This document shows positions 35,808 to 43,656 of a stretch of DNA of 51,981 bases, in pieces. The stretch is from Saccharopolyspora shandongensis (GTDB lineage Bacteria > Actinomycetota > Actinomycetes > Mycobacteriales > Pseudonocardiaceae). Within the stretch, counting starts at the first letter, position 1; each line of letters opens with the position of its first letter. The notes beneath the pieces are model-generated. The model made no database searches. It worked only from the letters and a program-made list of their open reading frames with translations, and had not been told where the DNA came from. The stretch lies in the NCBI RefSeq assembly GCF_900106995.1, contig NZ_FNOK01000064.1, forward strand, positions 1 to 51,981, written 5' to 3'. Position numbers and translations under genes: made by a program.

Positions 35808-35934
35808 GGCGAAACCTCCTGATCGACGCGGTCGGCGCGTGATCGTAGTACGGAATCCGCCGTGCAGACAGGGTTTTCGCGGTACGGTGTCCCGCCGGAA
35901 AGGGAAATGTGCCCGTGCTGCCCCGGAAACTCGC

Positions 35935-36927
35935 TCAGATGAGCGGGCGGCGGAACAGCTGTGCGGTCGGTTTCGGGTCGAACCAGGTCGACTTCGGCGG
36001 CATCGGCCGGCCCTCGTCCGAGGTGGTCAGCACCTGGTCGATCGTCGGCGGGTGCGGGATCAGGCGGAACGCGTTCCGGCCGTCGCACCAGCAGGTTTCC
36101 ACCGCGTGCTGCCGACCGGGCGCGGCGTCGGCCTCGGCCGCGGTGAGGTCGTGCAGCTTCGGCAGGAGCTCCTGCTCGATGGCGAAGGCGTCGAGAACGC
36201 CCGAGGCGCGCAGCCGCAGGCGGTACCACCGGTCGCCGACGCCGATCGCCACCACGCCGGGTTCCGTGTCCGCCGCCGGGGATTCCTCGATCCGCTCGGT
36301 CAGCGGATGCTCGGCGAGGCGGTCCAGCACGTCCCGCGCGGTGCTGCCCGGCGCCAGGGCGAAACAGCGGTGGTAGCCGAGGATGCGCATCTCGTCGCTG
36401 GGGAACAGCGCCGCGAGCGTGAAGGCGCTCGGGTGGCCGGAGCCGAGGCCGCGCCGGGCGGCGTAGCGATCGGCGGCCAGCATCCGGTGGTGGCCGTCGG
36501 CGATGTAGAGGTTGCCGATGCGGCCGATCTCGTCGCACAGCGCCCGCGCGCCCGCTTCGTCGCGCCGGATCCACACCGTGTGCGTGGCGCCCCCGTCGTG
36601 CATCCGCGCCGTTGGGGTCTCCGCGGTGAGGTCGGCGATCGGCAGGTGTCCTCTGTGGACGAGCATGACCGGCATCCGCTCGACCCCGGTGGCCTCGGCC
36701 TGCTCTTCGAGCTCGCGCACCCGGGCCGGCTGGGTGGCTTCGTGGCGGCGGATCCGGCCGCCGCGGTAGTCGTCGATCGACACCTCGACCACGACACCGG
36801 TCTGCCGGTGCGGGCCGGATTCCAGCCGGTAGACCACCACCGCCGGTCCGGGGTCGCCGCTCCCGCGCAGCAGCACGCGCGGCGGCCGGGCGGTGATCCC
36901 GGTGTCTTCCCGCCGGGTGGCGTTCAC
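35935..36927 (-). CDS. DUF1015 family protein (SbnI/SerK-like kinase fold)
   Basis: 330 residues. The hallmark YIADGHHRMLAA is near residue 148, and the C-terminal DEGRPMPPKSTWFDPKP is typical. Characterised relatives include a free-serine kinase, SbnI. It starts inside the stop of the phosphoglycerate dehydrogenase-like gene (ATGA), so both come from one transcript, consistent with a role in serine or phosphoserine metabolism (inference). Confidence 0.85.
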   Translation of the reverse strand: MNATRREDTGITARPPRVLLRGSGDPGPAVVVYRLESGPHRQTGVVVEVSIDDYRGGRIRRHEATQPARVRELEEQAEATGVERMPVMLVHRGHLPIADLTAETPTARMHDGGATHTVWIRRDEAGARALCDEIGRIGNLYIADGHHRMLAADRYAARRGLGSGHPSAFTLAALFPSDEMRILGYHRCFALAPGSTARDVLDRLAEHPLTERIEESPAADTEPGVVAIGVGDRWYRLRLRASGVLDAFAIEQELLPKLHDLTAAEADAAPGRQHAVETCWCDGRNAFRLIPHPPTIDQVLTTSDEGRPMPPKSTWFDPKPTAQLFRRPLI

Positions 36928-37916
36928 GACCGTTCGCCGGAATGCGTTGCGGGTTGCGGGTTCACGCAGTGCAGCACCGTGCCCGACTCGAACGCGTCCA
37001 CCATCCGCACCACCTCGGCGGCGACCGCCTGCTGCGCCTGCTCGGTGGACGCCCCGATGTGGTGGGTGCCGTAGACGTTAGGATGCCGGGCCAGCCGGGA
37101 CTCGATGCGCCCGGTGCTCGTCGCCGGCTCGTCCGCGTAGACGTCGACGCCGACGCGGATTTCCTTGTCCGCCATGGCCTCGATGAGCGCCTCCTCGTCG
37201 ACGAGCTCCCCGCGCGCGGTGTTGAGGATGATCGTGCCAGGCCGCACGTGCGCCAGCAGGTCGGCGTCGATCAGGTGCCGCGTGGCGTCGGTCGCGGGCG
37301 CGTGCAGGGAGAGCACGTCGCAGGTGCGGGCGAGGGTGGTCAGGTCGTCGACGAAGTGCACGCCGATCGCGTTCGCGCGTTCCAGCGTCTCCGGCGCGCG
37401 CCCGGGCTTGGCCACGGCGTGCACCGCCATGCCGAACGCCGCGGCGCGTTCGGCGAAGGCCAGGCCGATCTGGCCGAGGCCGATGACACCGACCCGGCGG
37501 CCGAGGATGCCGCGTGCGCGCGAGTAGCGCTTCTTGTCCCAGCGTCCGGCCCGCAGGTCGGTGACGTTGTCGCAGATGTTGCGATCCAGCGCCAGCAGCA
37601 GCGCGAACGCGAGCTCGGCCACCGCGGCGGCGTTGCGCCCGGGCACGTTGCAGACGTGGATCCCGAGCCGGGACGCCGCCGCGCAGTCGATCGTGTTGGT
37701 GCCGGCCCCCGCCCGGATGACCAGCCGCAGACCGTCGGCGCGTTCGAGCGCGGCGGCCGCAACCCGGGTGCTGCGGACCACGAGCGCGTCGAACCCGTCG
37801 AGCCGGTCGGGGAGCTGATCGGCGGTGGTATCCGGCCGGTAGTCGCAGTCGTGGCCGTGGTCGGCCAGCTCCGCGAGCTGCGCGGCCGGGAACGCGTCGG
37901 CGAGCAGGATCCTCAT
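36924..37916 (-). CDS. D-3-phosphoglycerate dehydrogenase-like 2-hydroxyacid dehydrogenase
   Basis: 330 residues, without the ACT or intervening domains of long SerA. The NAD motif GVIGLGQIGLAFAE is near residue 150. The catalytic residues are visible: Arg in NTARGELVD, Glu in YADEPA and His in THHIGAS. GNTID-like AGAGTNTIDCAAA supports a phosphoglycerate dehydrogenase. It is coupled to the DUF1015 gene. GGGAG precedes the ATG at 37916. A second serA may exist elsewhere, so this might be a specialised copy. Confidence 0.87.
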   Translation of the reverse strand: MRILLADAFPAAQLAELADHGHDCDYRPDTTADQLPDRLDGFDALVVRSTRVAAAALERADGLRLVIRAGAGTNTIDCAAASRLGIHVCNVPGRNAAAVAELAFALLLALDRNICDNVTDLRAGRWDKKRYSRARGILGRRVGVIGLGQIGLAFAERAAAFGMAVHAVAKPGRAPETLERANAIGVHFVDDLTTLARTCDVLSLHAPATDATRHLIDADLLAHVRPGTIILNTARGELVDEEALIEAMADKEIRVGVDVYADEPATSTGRIESRLARHPNVYGTHHIGASTEQAQQAVAAEVVRMVDAFESGTVLHCVNPQPATHSGERS

Positions 37917-38154
37917 CGGCAACTCCCCACCTGGGCGGAAGCGGCGTCGGGACTGTTCCTCAATGCGCATCGAGCTGCGCATGGCGCAATGGTGACCGCC
38001 GGGGAGAAGCGGCGTCAACACCCGATCCGCGGTGCTGCGTACGCCGGCTACGTCGTGCGCGGTAGTCCGGGTGTCGCTCGGTGACCGACGACAGCACCGC
38101 CCGCCGGGCCGAGACTCGATCCGACGAACGGGAGCGATTTCGGAGGTGGCAGTG

Positions 38155-38412
38155 ATGTTGACCGAGTTCTTGGTGCAGTGGGGGCCGAATCCCGGCTGGC
38201 ACGGGCCGCACGGCGGCCCGGGATGGCTGATCGGACTGTTCTTCCTGGTGCTGGTCGCCGCGCTGATCGCGACGGTGGTCTGGCTGGCGGTCCGCGGCCG
38301 GCCGCGGAAGCGCTCCGCCGTCGAGCGGGCGAAGGAGATCCTGGCCGAGCGATTCGCCAAGGGGGAGATCGGCGCCGACGAGTACCGCGAGCGGCTGACC
38401 GGGCTGGGCTGA
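38155..38412 (+). CDS. Small membrane protein with SHOCT domain
   Basis: 85 residues. One membrane helix (LIGLFFLVLVAALIATVVWLAV, residues 25-46) follows a Gly/Pro/His-rich N-terminus; the C-terminal SHOCT motif reads AKEILAERFAKGEIGADEYRERL. GGAGG lies 8 bases before the ATG. It is followed 56 bases later by the DUF2306 gene on the same strand. The function of these proteins is unclear. Confidence 0.82.
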   Translation: MLTEFLVQWGPNPGWHGPHGGPGWLIGLFFLVLVAALIATVVWLAVRGRPRKRSAVERAKEILAERFAKGEIGADEYRERLTGLG

Positions 38413-38468
38413 TCTCCGGTGGCCGCCGGGACCGGGTTCCGGCGGCCACCTCGACGGAAGGCGAAACG

Positions 38469-39164
38469 ATGACGGCGAAATCGGGCGCGCGGAGATCGGC
38501 GCGGCGCGGCTGGCTGCTGCTGACCACCGCGGTCGTCGGCGGCACCGCGCTGGCCTTGCCGTACGTGCTCCTCGACGTGGACGCGAGCCGGATCCAGGTG
38601 CGCGGCGAAGCGCACTGGATCCTGCTGCTCGTGCACATCTTCACCGCGGCGGTCGCGCTCGTGCTCGGGCCGCTGCAGTTCATCCCCGCGCTGCGAGCCC
38701 GGCGCCGGCTGCACCGGGCGGTCGGCCGGGCCTACCTGCTGGCCGGGGTGTTGCCGGCGGGCCTGACCGGCATCCCGGTGGCGCTGCTGGCCGAGCACGC
38801 CCTCACCAGGGTCGGCCTGCTCATCCCGGCGGTCGGCTGGCTGGTGACGGGCGCGCTGGCGGTCCGGGCGGCGCGACGCCGCGACTTCGCGGCCCACCGG
38901 GCGTGGATGATGCGCAACTACGCGCTGACGTTCCTGGCCGTGACATCGCGCATCCTGGTGCCGCTGCTGCTGCTCGCCCAATTCCCGTTCATCGACGCGA
39001 TGTACGGCGGCTCGGTCCCGGCGGCGGTGGACATGACGATCCCGATCGGCCAGTGGCTGGGCTGGATCATCAACCTGACCATCGTGGAATTCCTCCTCCG
39101 CCGGGAGAGAACCCGCGCGGTCCCAGCCCCGCAGGTCAGTCCCGAGACAGCACGACGGGCATGA
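38469..39164 (+). CDS. DUF2306 membrane protein
   Basis: 231 residues with six or seven helices. Typical DUF2306 features are HIFTAAVALVLGPLQFIPALR, then HRAVGRAYLLAG, and HRAWMMRNYALTFLAVTSRI. The conserved histidines could bind haem, but this has not been shown for the family. It follows the SHOCT gene and probably shares its transcript. A bidirectional hairpin lies between it and the convergent thioesterase. Confidence 0.85.
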   Translation: MTAKSGARRSARRGWLLLTTAVVGGTALALPYVLLDVDASRIQVRGEAHWILLLVHIFTAAVALVLGPLQFIPALRARRRLHRAVGRAYLLAGVLPAGLTGIPVALLAEHALTRVGLLIPAVGWLVTGALAVRAARRRDFAAHRAWMMRNYALTFLAVTSRILVPLLLLAQFPFIDAMYGGSVPAAVDMTIPIGQWLGWIINLTIVEFLLRRERTRAVPAPQVSPETARRA

Positions 39165-39197
39165 ACCGCACCAGCGGCAGCACACCGCCGAGGTGGA

Positions 39198-39244
39198 GTG
39201 AACGGCCTGTTCGCCTCGTCTATCGGGGCGAACGGTCCGTTCGC
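39198..39244. terminator. Bidirectional terminator between convergent genes
   Basis: Arms at 39198-39215 and 39227-39244 pair with only two mismatches over 16 central positions (GAACGG...TTCGCC with GGCGAA...CCGTTC). The hairpin lies 33 bases after the DUF2306 stop and 16 bases before the thioesterase stop. Confidence 0.6.
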
Positions 39245-39260
39245 TCTGGGCAGCTTCGGT

Positions 39261-39704
39261 TCACAGGCCTAGCAGTCGCGGGTGGGTGGTCATGTCGCGC
39301 CAGTAGCTCGCCGGGTCGGCGACCAGGCGGCGGCGGGTCAGGTCGAGGAGGCCGAAGGTGCTTTCGACCTCCGCGACCAGCTCGCCGCCCTGGGCGCGGA
39401 GCTCTTGCACGGCGCGGCAGGTCTTGCCGTCGCCCCACCGGAAGGCGCACGTCACCTCTACCTGGTCCAGCGGCCGCAGTTCGCGGTGGAAGCGGACGGT
39501 GGTCTCCAGGTTGACCGGGCCCACGTCGTGCCGGGCGCGCAGTCGCTCGGGGTCGACACCTGCGGCGGCGAGGCAGGCCCATCGGGCGTGATCGCCGTAG
39601 GCGAGGTACGCGGGGCCGCGCACGTGGCCGTTGACGTCGAGGTCGTCGCTGCGGACCGCGATGGCGATGTGGAAGGCTTCAGCGGTTTCGGAACGGGTTG
39701 TCAC
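39261..39704 (-). CDS. Acyl-CoA thioesterase, hotdog fold
   Basis: 147 residues (4HBT type). DDLDVNGHVRGPAYLAYGDHARWACL contains the aspartate used by this family (D-x-N-GH). The GTG start at 39704 lies within the last 26 bases of the AraC gene, so translation is coupled. It would release an acid from a CoA thioester in the cytoplasm. Confidence 0.87.
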   Translation of the reverse strand: MTTRSETAEAFHIAIAVRSDDLDVNGHVRGPAYLAYGDHARWACLAAAGVDPERLRARHDVGPVNLETTVRFHRELRPLDQVEVTCAFRWGDGKTCRAVQELRAQGGELVAEVESTFGLLDLTRRRLVADPASYWRDMTTHPRLLGL

Positions 39705-40548
39705 GGGGCCCGATCCTGGCCGTCCCGGGCCGCGCCGTCTGGAACTTTTCGGCCAGCGCGTCCTGCCGGGCCCAGCTGCGCATCAGCGCAGCGGGCGATG
39801 AGCCGGACAGCAGGCGGCATTCGCGCCCCAGGTGCGACTGGTCGGCGTAGCCGAGCTCGGCGGCGACGACCGCCAGCGACGTGCGTCCACGCGCCAGCGC
39901 GGGCAGGCGGCGGTGGAACCGCTGGAAGCGGAGGATGCGTTGCAGTTGCTTGGGACCGCACCCGGTTTCGCGCCGCAGGAGCCGTCGAAGGCCTCGTTCG
40001 CTGATGCCGAGCTCGTGGGCGACATCCGCAGGTTTCGCCCCAGGCGTACCGAGACCGTGCGCCGCAGCGATGCCTCGTGAGTCCGGCTGGACGTCTCGCA
40101 GCCGCTCGGCGACCAGTGCCTCCAGCACGTTTCGCCGCGCCTCGAAGGACTTCGACGACGCCAGCAGCTCTTCCGCGCGCCCCGCTCGCCGGCCCCACAC
40201 GTCGGCAAGCCTCGTCGTTCCGGTTGGCAGCTCGAAAAGTCTGTGGCCCAGCAGCGAGCCAGCGCCGCCGCGGCGCAGCCGCAGGCCCAGCGTCCGGGCG
40301 GTTCCCGGTAGCCAGCGGCGTTCCGGGGCTCCGGCGGTGATCACCACGTCGAGGCTGCGCCCGTCCCACACCAGGTCGGCGCAGCCGTCCGGGAGGATCT
40401 GCAACTCCCGGTCCCACCCGGCGAATCCCTGCCAGCCGAGCGAGACGATGCTCGAAACTTCTTTCGCAGGGCCGAATTCGTGGTAGTGCGACCACCGCGT
40501 GCCGGTTCCGTCGGGCGGGGCCGCCCAGGGGCGCAGCGGGATTCCCAT
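39679..40548 (-). CDS. AraC-family transcriptional regulator
   Basis: 289 residues. A cupin-like N-terminal domain (residues 15-130, starting HYHEFGPAKEVSSIVSLGWQGFAGWDRELQILPDG) precedes a C-terminal AraC domain with GISERGLRRLLRRETG and TSLAVVAAELGYADQSHLGRECR. The C-terminal tail after the second HTH is short. It overlaps the thioesterase gene, which it may control. Confidence 0.88.
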   Translation of the reverse strand: MGIPLRPWAAPPDGTGTRWSHYHEFGPAKEVSSIVSLGWQGFAGWDRELQILPDGCADLVWDGRSLDVVITAGAPERRWLPGTARTLGLRLRRGGAGSLLGHRLFELPTGTTRLADVWGRRAGRAEELLASSKSFEARRNVLEALVAERLRDVQPDSRGIAAAHGLGTPGAKPADVAHELGISERGLRRLLRRETGCGPKQLQRILRFQRFHRRLPALARGRTSLAVVAAELGYADQSHLGRECRLLSGSSPAALMRSWARQDALAEKFQTARPGTARIGPRDNPFRNR

Positions 40549-40565
40549 GCGCCCAGCATGCCCCG

Positions 40566-41714
40566 CTACGTGCTCGGCGGCGCGGTCGACTCGCCGCTGG
40601 GCGGCGGTTGCGAGCTGCTCGGCGGTGGCACCGAGCTCGTCGGCGGTGGCTCGGACGGCGGTGGCGGCTCGGACGGCGGTGGCTCCGACGATGACGGCGG
40701 TGGCGGTGGTGGCGGCTCGGACGGAGGCGGTGGCACTGTCGTGCCTGGTGGTGGGGGTGGTGGCGGTGTCCAGGGCGGCGGCGCCGGGGCGGGCGGAGCT
40801 CCGGCGGCGGACAGCGGTGCGCCCGGCGGCAGTGGTGCGCCGGGTGGTGGGGGAGCGCCTGGGAGCGGCGGGTTGAACGCGAGCAGCACGGGGTCGCCCG
40901 GGGTCGTCGTGTCGCTCGGGGTGGGCATGACGCCGCGGGCGTAGGCGTCGGCCCACGAGAGCACCGAGCGGACGTACGACTCGGAGTGGTTGTAGCGGAA
41001 CACGGCGGCCGCCAGCTGCGTTCGGTCGCGCAGATTTCCGCCGCCGCTGCACAGGTATTGGCCCGATGCAAGTGTCGCGTCGAAGACGTTGTGCGGATCG
41101 CGGGTTCCGTCGCCGTTGCCGTCGGCGGCGTGGCTGCGCCACGTGGACGGGATGAACTGCATCGGGCCGACCGCGCGGTCCCACGCGCGGTCGCCGTCCA
41201 GCCGGCCGCCGTCGGTGTCGCGGATGGCGGCGACCCCGGGCCCGCCGGCCAGCTGCGGGCCCAGGATCGGCGACAGCGTCCGGCCGTTGACGTCCACCCG
41301 GCCGGACCGGGCGTGGTGCGACTCGATGCGCCCGATCCCGGCGAGTACCGACCAATGCAGGCCGCAGCCCGGATCGGTGCTCGCCAGCGTCCGCTCGGCG
41401 CGCTGGTAGGCGGCCAGCACCGGGGCGGGGATGCCCTGCGGGCCGGTCGGCACCCGGTCGGCCGGTTCGGCGTGCGCGGCCAGGTCCTGCTCGGTGCGCA
41501 CCTCTTCCAGGAACTCCGGGCTGAGCCGGTCGTCGACGGGCAGTCGGCCGTCGGTTCCCACGTCCGGCGGGAGTTCCGGGGCGGCCCGCGAGGGACCGGC
41601 GGCCGGGTCGATCAGGGCGTCGCCGCTGATCGCCAGCAGCGGCAGCAGCGCGACCAGCAGGCCGGTCGTCACCGCCGTGAAGCGCTCGCCGCGGCTTTGA
41701 GCGTCCGGGCCCAA
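40566..41714 (-). CDS. Secreted lytic transglycosylase with proline-rich tail
   Basis: 382 residues. A short N-terminal hydrophobic stretch (TTGLLVALLPLLAISG) is a signal or anchor. The catalytic domain (residues 95-265) has the Glu in AGIGRIESHH and the substrate loop GPMQFIPSTWRSHAADGNGDG of the MltB/SLT2-like muramidases. Residues 275-382 are nearly all Pro, Ser, Thr and Ala, probably a wall-spanning linker. The TTG start is supported by GGAGG about 10 bases upstream. It cleaves peptidoglycan glycan strands in the cell wall. Confidence 0.85.
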   Translation of the reverse strand: MGPDAQSRGERFTAVTTGLLVALLPLLAISGDALIDPAAGPSRAAPELPPDVGTDGRLPVDDRLSPEFLEEVRTEQDLAAHAEPADRVPTGPQGIPAPVLAAYQRAERTLASTDPGCGLHWSVLAGIGRIESHHARSGRVDVNGRTLSPILGPQLAGGPGVAAIRDTDGGRLDGDRAWDRAVGPMQFIPSTWRSHAADGNGDGTRDPHNVFDATLASGQYLCSGGGNLRDRTQLAAAVFRYNHSESYVRSVLSWADAYARGVMPTPSDTTTPGDPVLLAFNPPLPGAPPPPGAPLPPGAPLSAAGAPPAPAPPPWTPPPPPPPGTTVPPPPSEPPPPPPPSSSEPPPSEPPPPSEPPPTSSVPPPSSSQPPPSGESTAPPST

Positions 41715-42015
41715 CTTCCGTCACCTCCATGCCGGTCTGGCCATGCCGGGCCCGACCCTTCCGGAAAGTGATGACATTGTGAACCACCAGAAGAGGTCCG
41801 GGCCACGAACTCCAGGCGACCAACAGGTTGCGGCGAACGGCTCAGCGACGAGGCGTCCGATCGGGCGCGCGACCGGATTCGCTTCGATGATTCGTCTCAT
41901 GTGGACGCGCGAGGCTTGTTTCCGGTCGAATGCATCGAGACTCTTGAACTGCTTCGTTCCGCGAAATAAGTTGACGGGTAAGGGGTTTCGCACCGAATTG
42001 GTGGCACCACTGTCC
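41715..42015. other. Intergenic region, no gene seen
   Basis: About 300 bases between the divergent transglycosylase and the first MFS promoter. No coding potential, repeat copy or hairpin of note was found. GC is somewhat lower at 41930-42000. Promoters for the transglycosylase must lie at its left end but could not be defined. Confidence 0.4.
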
Positions 42016-42081
42016 ATAGTGGCTGCCTATCGGAGCGTTAGCGCCCCGCTCCTTGACCATGTGACGTGCGTCTCGTTCAAT
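42016..42081 (+). promoter_or_regulatory. LysR-type activated promoter P1 (first MFS gene)
   Basis: The dyad ATAG-N7-CTAT (42016-42030, a T-N11-A box) is followed by CGTT at 42036-42039, a -35 TTGACC at 42053-42058, a 17-base spacer and a -10 TTCAAT at 42076-42081. The dyad centre is about 65 bases before the expected start of transcription. The same elements recur with the same spacing at P2 and P3. Confidence 0.7.
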
Positions 42082-42169
42082 CGGCGGTAGTGATCCTCCG
42101 GTGCCGCCGCGCGACCATCGCCCGGCATTCCGCACCGCAATCCGCTTCCGCCGAAGGGACCACGTGCGC

Positions 42170-43477
42170 ATGTCCGCAAACAGAGTGCATGAAACGACCC
42201 CCGGTACCGCCGCGCCGCCGGAGTACCGGCCGGTGATGGCCTGGGTGATCACCGGCATGCTGGTGCTGTTCATCGTGGTCAACTGGGCCGACAAGACGGT
42301 GTTCGGCATCGCCGCGCAGCCGCTGAAGGAAGAGCTGGGCCTGACCTCGGCGCAGATCGGCTTCATCGGCAGCGCGTTCTTCTTCCTGTTCAGCATCACC
42401 GGGCTCGCCGTCGGGTTCATCGGCAACCGGGTGCGGACCAAGTGGGTGCTGCTCGCGCTGGCAGCGTTGTGGTCGCTGACGATGGTGCCGGTGCTGGTGT
42501 CGGCCAGCGCGGTGACGCTGCTGATCAGCCGGATCGGGCTCGGCGCGGCGGAAGGCCCGGCTGGCGCGATGGCCAACGCCGGGGCGTTCGAGTGGTTCCC
42601 GAAGGAGAAGCGCAGCTTCCCGTCGGCGTGGCTGTCCTCCGGCGCCTCCATCGCCAAGATCGCGATCGCCCCGGTGCTGGCCCTGATCGTCGCGGTGTGG
42701 GGCTGGCGCGCGGCGTTCCTCGCGCTGGCGCTGATCGGCGTGGTGTGGTGCGCGGCGTGGGCGCTGATCGGGCGCGAGGGACCGTTCTCGGCGCACCGGA
42801 CCCAGTCCGCCGCAGCGGAGGATCCCGCGCTGCAGCAGCGGGTCCCGTTCCGCAAGATCGTGCTCTCCGGCACCTTCGTCGGCGGCGTCATCGGCACCTT
42901 CACCATGTACGGGATGGTGTCGGTGATCCTCACCTGGCTGCCGTCGTACTTCGAGGTGGGCCTCGGCATCGACCGGCTGCAGGCGGGCGCCATGTTCGGC
43001 CTGCCCAGCATTTCCTCGATGATCGCGATGCTGGGCGTTTCGTGGATCAGCGACCGCCGGGTGTCGGCGGGCGCCAGCTCGCGCGTGCAGCGCGGCATCG
43101 TGCCCGCGGTGGCGCTGCTGATCGGCGGCGGGCTGCTGGCGCTGCTCCCGTACCTCGGCTCGCCGGTGCTGGCCATCTCGGCGGTCGTGCTCGGCTACGG
43201 CATCGGCGTGGTGTCGCTGCCGCTGGCGAACGCGGCGCTGTCGCAGATCTGCCCGCCGCGCCAGCAGGCCGGTGCGCTGGGCGTGTTCCTGGCCCTGCAG
43301 ACGTCGTCCGGGCTCATCGCGCCGGCGCTGACGGGCGTCCTGGTGGATCTGGCCGCCAGCCCGGGAGCGGGGTTCGCGCTGGCGTTCCAGGTCTTCGGCC
43401 TCGCCGTGATGGTGGGCGGCATCGCGACGATGCTGCTGGTCAACCCGGACCGGGACGCCGCGCGCATCCTCGGCTGA
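42170..43477 (+). CDS. MFS transporter, anion:cation symporter type (paralogue 1)
   Basis: 435 residues with 12 helices. The ACS-type MFS features are seen: VVNWADKTVFGIAAQPLKEELGLTSAQIGFIGSAFF in helices 1-2 and GAAEGPAGAMANAGAFEWFPKEKRS in loop 4-5. Members import organic acid anions with protons. The next gene, 43657-44967, is a close paralogue with the same kind of promoter, so the pair arose by tandem duplication. AAGGGA precedes the ATG. It belongs to the LysR-controlled cluster. Confidence 0.9.
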   Translation: MSANRVHETTPGTAAPPEYRPVMAWVITGMLVLFIVVNWADKTVFGIAAQPLKEELGLTSAQIGFIGSAFFFLFSITGLAVGFIGNRVRTKWVLLALAALWSLTMVPVLVSASAVTLLISRIGLGAAEGPAGAMANAGAFEWFPKEKRSFPSAWLSSGASIAKIAIAPVLALIVAVWGWRAAFLALALIGVVWCAAWALIGREGPFSAHRTQSAAAEDPALQQRVPFRKIVLSGTFVGGVIGTFTMYGMVSVILTWLPSYFEVGLGIDRLQAGAMFGLPSISSMIAMLGVSWISDRRVSAGASSRVQRGIVPAVALLIGGGLLALLPYLGSPVLAISAVVLGYGIGVVSLPLANAALSQICPPRQQAGALGVFLALQTSSGLIAPALTGVLVDLAASPGAGFALAFQVFGLAVMVGGIATMLLVNPDRDAARILG

Positions 43478-43482
43478 ACCGC

Positions 43483-43519
43483 CGGTCGTGAGCGCTTCGG
43501 TTCGGAGCGCTCACGACCG
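43483..43519 (+). terminator. Perfect 14-bp stem terminator of the CGTGAG type
   Basis: CGGTCGTGAGCGCT (43483-43496) pairs fully with 43506-43519 around a 9-base loop. It lies just after the MFS stop and before promoter P2. The arm shares the CGTGAGCG core with hairpins at 48148-48250 and the split palindrome at 33703-33996. Confidence 0.75.
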
Positions 43520-43531
43520 CGGGCCGCGCCC

Positions 43532-43597
43532 ATAGTGCTGGCCTATCGATGCGTTCAGGCAAGCATCTTTGACCGTGTGATGGGGCTCTCGTTGAAT
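43532..43597 (+). promoter_or_regulatory. LysR-type activated promoter P2 (second MFS gene)
   Basis: ATAG-N7-CTAT at 43532-43546, CGTT at 43552-43555, -35 TTGACC at 43569-43574, 17-base spacer, -10 TTGAAT at 43592-43597. The GCCTATC to -35 distance is 28 bases, exactly as in P1 and P3. Confidence 0.7.
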
Positions 43598-43656
43598 GGC
43601 CGTGCCGGCGGGCTCAACGCGCCGAACCGGGCATTCCAACGAAGGGACGGTCCCGC

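Noticed and set aside
40566..40900. Low-complexity DNA as a tandem repeat array
   Set aside because: It encodes the Pro/Ser/Thr-rich tail of the secreted transglycosylase in frame; no fixed repeat unit is evident.
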